Of a DNA stretch of 16,014 nucleotides, positions 14,147 through 16,014 are shown one piece after another. Origin of the DNA: DAOTZS01 sp034434335 (lineage in GTDB: Bacteria > Chloroflexota > Anaerolineae > CG2-30-64-16); NCBI GenBank assembly GCA_034434335.1, contig DAOTZS010000116.1, positions 1 to 16,014 on the forward strand, given 5' to 3'. Each line of letters begins with the position of its first letter. The stretch's first letter is position 1. Position numbers and translations under genes: made by a program. The notes under the pieces are model-generated. The model was not told the origin of the DNA, made no database searches, and was given only the letters and a program-made list of their open reading frames with translations.

Positions 14147-15511
14147 CTACACCACGATCTCGGCCCAACGGCCGCTGCGGAAGCGCAGCCACATCCCCAG
14201 GCCGCGCAGATTCAAGTCAACGCCCATGGCAATCCAGGCGCCCAGCAGGCCGAGGGGGCCGGTCAACAACAGCGCCAGCGGCAGGCGCACGAGCCACAGG
14301 CCGGCTGCGGTGATGACCAGGGTGGCGCGTGTATCACCGGCCCCGCGCAGGCCGCCGGCCAGTACCATCATCGTGGCCAGGGCCGGTTGCGAGAACGCTA
14401 CCAGGCGCAATGGCCAGATGCCCAACTGGATCACCTCCGGGTCGTCAATGAAAACTCCGATGATCTGCGCCGGGAAGGTGAAAAACAGGACTCCCATGCC
14501 GGCCATCAGGATTACCGCCAGGCGCTGGGCCAGGTAGCCGTCGGAACGAGCGCGCGCCAGGTCGCGGGCACCCAGCCCCTGGCCCACCAGGGTGGTGGCT
14601 GCCACGGCGAAGCCGAAGCCGGGCATATAGGCCAGCGATTCGCCCTGCAGCGCCAGTTGGTGCGCTGCGTAGGCCTTGGTGCCCAGCGCGGCCACCGTCG
14701 TGATATAAGCAGTCATGCCCAGGCGCATCATCAACTGCTCGGCACCGGCCGGCACGCCAATGTTGAGGATGCGTTTGATCTGGCCCAGGTCGGGGAGGAA
14801 GCGCCGTAGCTGCAGACGCAGGCCACCCCGGCCGCGCCACAGCAGCCACGTCACCAGCAGGCCTCCCACCCCACGGCCAGTTGCCGCGCCAATGGCCGAT
14901 CCGGCCACGCCCAGGGCGGGGAATGGGCCGGGGCCGTAGATGAAAAGGTAGGCGACAACGATGTTGATGATATTGACCACCAGCATCACCAGCATGGGTG
15001 AACGCGTGTCGCCGGCGCCTCGTAGCGCAGCGCTGCCCACAAAGAGCCAGGCCGCCAGCAGGTAGGTGGCAGCCGTGATGCGCAGGTAGCCAGCCCCCGG
15101 CCCCATCACCTCAGCCGGGGCACGCAGCGCAGCCATAATTGGGAGAGCCAGGGCCAGGACGGAGATAGAGCCCAGCAGGCCGATGCCTGTGCCGAGCAGA
15201 TAACCCTGATGGAGGATGCGATTGGCCTGGTCAGGCTCGCCCGCGCCTATATGCCGGGCCACCAGGGCGGTGACCCCGGTAGCCACCGCGGCGTAGAAGG
15301 TGGTCACCAGCATCACAGCCTGGTTGGCCAGCCCTACGGCCGCCACTGCTTCGGCCCCGATGTGGCCAACCATGAAGGTATCGAACAGGCCCACGGCCAT
15401 GTTCAGAAGCTGCTCGCCCACCGCGGGCAGTGCCAGAGCCAGGACACGGCGATAGCTGTGGTCTGCCAGCAGGGTGCGCAGGCTGCGTGCGACAGAAAGC
15501 GCAGTAGACAT
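14147..15511 (-). CDS. MATE-family efflux transporter
   Basis: The 454-residue product is a NorM/DinF-type multidrug and toxin extruder, an inner-membrane antiporter driven by Na or H gradients. About twelve hydrophobic segments fall into two similar halves, shown by the repeated LRGAGDTR in both halves and by GEQLLN (32-37) against GAEQLMM. D44 (VGLFDTFMVGH) lies in the first helix. The frame extends to a TTG at 15583, but that codon is part of the -35 element of a strong promoter, so the ATG at 15511 (MSTALSV) is the likely start. It has no clear Shine-Dalgarno sequence. The gene heads a two-gene unit with the CPBP protease, with zero gap. The exported compound is unknown. Confidence 0.93.
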   Translation of the reverse strand: MSTALSVARSLRTLLADHSYRRVLALALPAVGEQLLNMAVGLFDTFMVGHIGAEAVAAVGLANQAVMLVTTFYAAVATGVTALVARHIGAGEPDQANRILHQGYLLGTGIGLLGSISVLALALPIMAALRAPAEVMGPGAGYLRITAATYLLAAWLFVGSAALRGAGDTRSPMLVMLVVNIINIVVAYLFIYGPGPFPALGVAGSAIGAATGRGVGGLLVTWLLWRGRGGLRLQLRRFLPDLGQIKRILNIGVPAGAEQLMMRLGMTAYITTVAALGTKAYAAHQLALQGESLAYMPGFGFAVAATTLVGQGLGARDLARARSDGYLAQRLAVILMAGMGVLFFTFPAQIIGVFIDDPEVIQLGIWPLRLVAFSQPALATMMVLAGGLRGAGDTRATLVITAAGLWLVRLPLALLLTGPLGLLGAWIAMGVDLNLRGLGMWLRFRSGRWAEIVV

Positions 15512-15554
15512 GAGATGGATATGGCCCGTAATGCTGCGTTGACGGTTGGCCAGA

Positions 15555-15583
15555 ATTATAAACACGCTGTCCGGGCGGGACAA
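15555..15583 (-). promoter_or_regulatory. Sigma70 promoter of the MATE-CPBP unit
   Basis: On the minus strand TTGTCC (15578-15583) and TATAAT (15555-15560) are exactly 17 nt apart. The start of transcription would be near 15548, about 37 nt before the ATG at 15511. A second TATAAT-like -10 on the same strand near 15600 lacks a good -35. Confidence 0.65.
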
Positions 15584-15654
15584 ACGTCGCCGGCCTGGTT
15601 ATTATAGAGTTCCTGGCCACCGTTTGATCTCAACAGAGGACCGGCGGCGAGCAC

Positions 15655-15687
15655 AAAAAAGCCCCGCAGGCATCAATACCTGGGGGC
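15655..15687 (-). terminator. Intrinsic terminator of the tRNA-Met operon
   Basis: Read on the minus strand, GCCCC-CAGG pairs with CCTG-(C)-GGGGC around an 8-nt loop, with one bulged base, and is followed directly by six T (plus-strand A run at 15655-15660). It lies 11 nt past the tRNA-Met. Confidence 0.85.
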
Positions 15688-15698
15688 GCTTTCCCACA

Positions 15699-15770
15699 TG
15701 GCGACGACTGGATTCGAACCAGTGACCCAGCGATTATGAGCCGCTTGCTCTACCACTGAGCTACGTCGCC
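15699..15770 (-). tRNA. tRNA-Met, elongator (anticodon CAT)
   Basis: A 72-nt class I cloverleaf: GGCGACG/CGTCGCC acceptor fully paired, discriminator A73, D stem GCTC/GAGC, anticodon loop CTCATAA (CAT), T arm ACTGG-TTCGAAT-CCAGT. The 1:72 pair is a normal G-C and the anticodon stem lacks three stacked G-C pairs, so it is not an initiator. A lysidine-modified tRNA-Ile with anticodon CAT cannot be excluded by the anticodon alone. CCA is not encoded. It is second in the operon, 45 nt after the initiator tRNA. Confidence 0.9.
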
Positions 15771-15776
15771 TGGAAA

Positions 15777-15810
15777 GGAATGGCTTATGGCCACCGCCAT
15801 AAGCCATTCC
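15777..15810 (-). repeat. Perfect 14-bp hairpin in the tRNA spacer
   Basis: GGAATGGCTTATGG (15777-15790) is the exact reverse complement of 15797-15810 with a 6-nt loop. It takes up most of the 45-nt spacer between the two tRNA genes. On the transcript it is followed by UUUCC, too short a U run for a normal terminator, so a role in processing or partial attenuation is possible. Confidence 0.75.
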
Positions 15811-15815
15811 TCAGG

Positions 15816-15887
<72 letters not shown>

Positions 15888-15897
15888 GCACACTTAT

Positions 15898-15926
15898 ATT
15901 ATAAATGATCTTCCCAGAACTGTCAA
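15898..15926 (-). promoter_or_regulatory. Perfect consensus sigma70 promoter of the tRNA-fMet/Met operon
   Basis: On the minus strand TTGACA (15921-15926) and TATAAT (15898-15903) match consensus at all twelve positions with the ideal 17-nt spacer. Transcription would start near 15891, four bases before the tRNA. The rest of the window, 15927-16014, shows nothing else that can be supported. Confidence 0.85.
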
Positions 15927-16014
15927 AGAAAGCCTGAGGCGATCAAAGGCGGGCGATCACGGCCCTGTCACAGAGCCCAATCCCAGGCGCTGCCACCATA
16001 CGGCCCAATAAGGT

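Overview
The window looks like a chromosomal segment of a high-GC bacterium, most plausibly a member of the Chloroflexota (Anaerolineae-like). This placement is inference. It rests on the gene content, GC-rich intergenic gaps full of short palindromic dispersed repeats, tRNA genes that lack an encoded CCA end, and a Pro/Thr-rich tail (PATPTP type) on a membrane-anchored protein. No rRNA gene or other marker fixes the taxon.

Layout: 1-361 is gene-free, with a strong hairpin and a 188-nt element with terminal inverted repeats. 362-3479 (minus strand) holds an unknown membrane-anchored helical protein followed, with an 11-nt overlap, by the exonuclease RecJ. 3665-3860 (plus) holds two near-identical serine tRNA genes (CGA, GGA) between a good promoter and an intrinsic terminator. 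3922-4473 is gene-free and carries a 42-nt tandem repeat, a 16-bp hairpin and a dispersed repeat. 4474-7122 (plus) encodes a large GH116/DUF608-like glycoside hydrolase. A second, inverted copy of the TIR element lies between it and the convergent operon.

7469-12798 (minus) is a four-gene operon, in transcription order: aldo/keto reductase, GHL6-like putative glycosidase with a beta-galactosidase-trimerisation-like domain, UroD-superfamily protein, and galactonate-dehydratase-type enolase-superfamily enzyme. Together with the convergent GH116-like gene this looks like an intracellular carbohydrate-use locus. Glycosidases without signal peptides would release a sugar, and an oxidoreductase plus a sugar-acid dehydratase would process it. 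The role of the UroD-like protein is unknown. No transporter, aldolase, kinase or regulator is in view, so the substrate cannot be named.

12799-13264 is gene-free and rich in the same dispersed repeats. 13265-15511 (minus) is a two-gene unit of a MATE efflux protein and a CPBP intramembrane protease, with stop and start codons directly abutting. 15655-15926 (minus) is a tRNA operon, initiator tRNA-fMet then elongator tRNA-Met, driven by a perfect consensus promoter and closed by an intrinsic terminator. The most interesting points are the carbohydrate operon with its atypical active sites, the hairpin-mosaic TIR element pair, and the U1/U72 initiator tRNA with a perfect hairpin filling its spacer.
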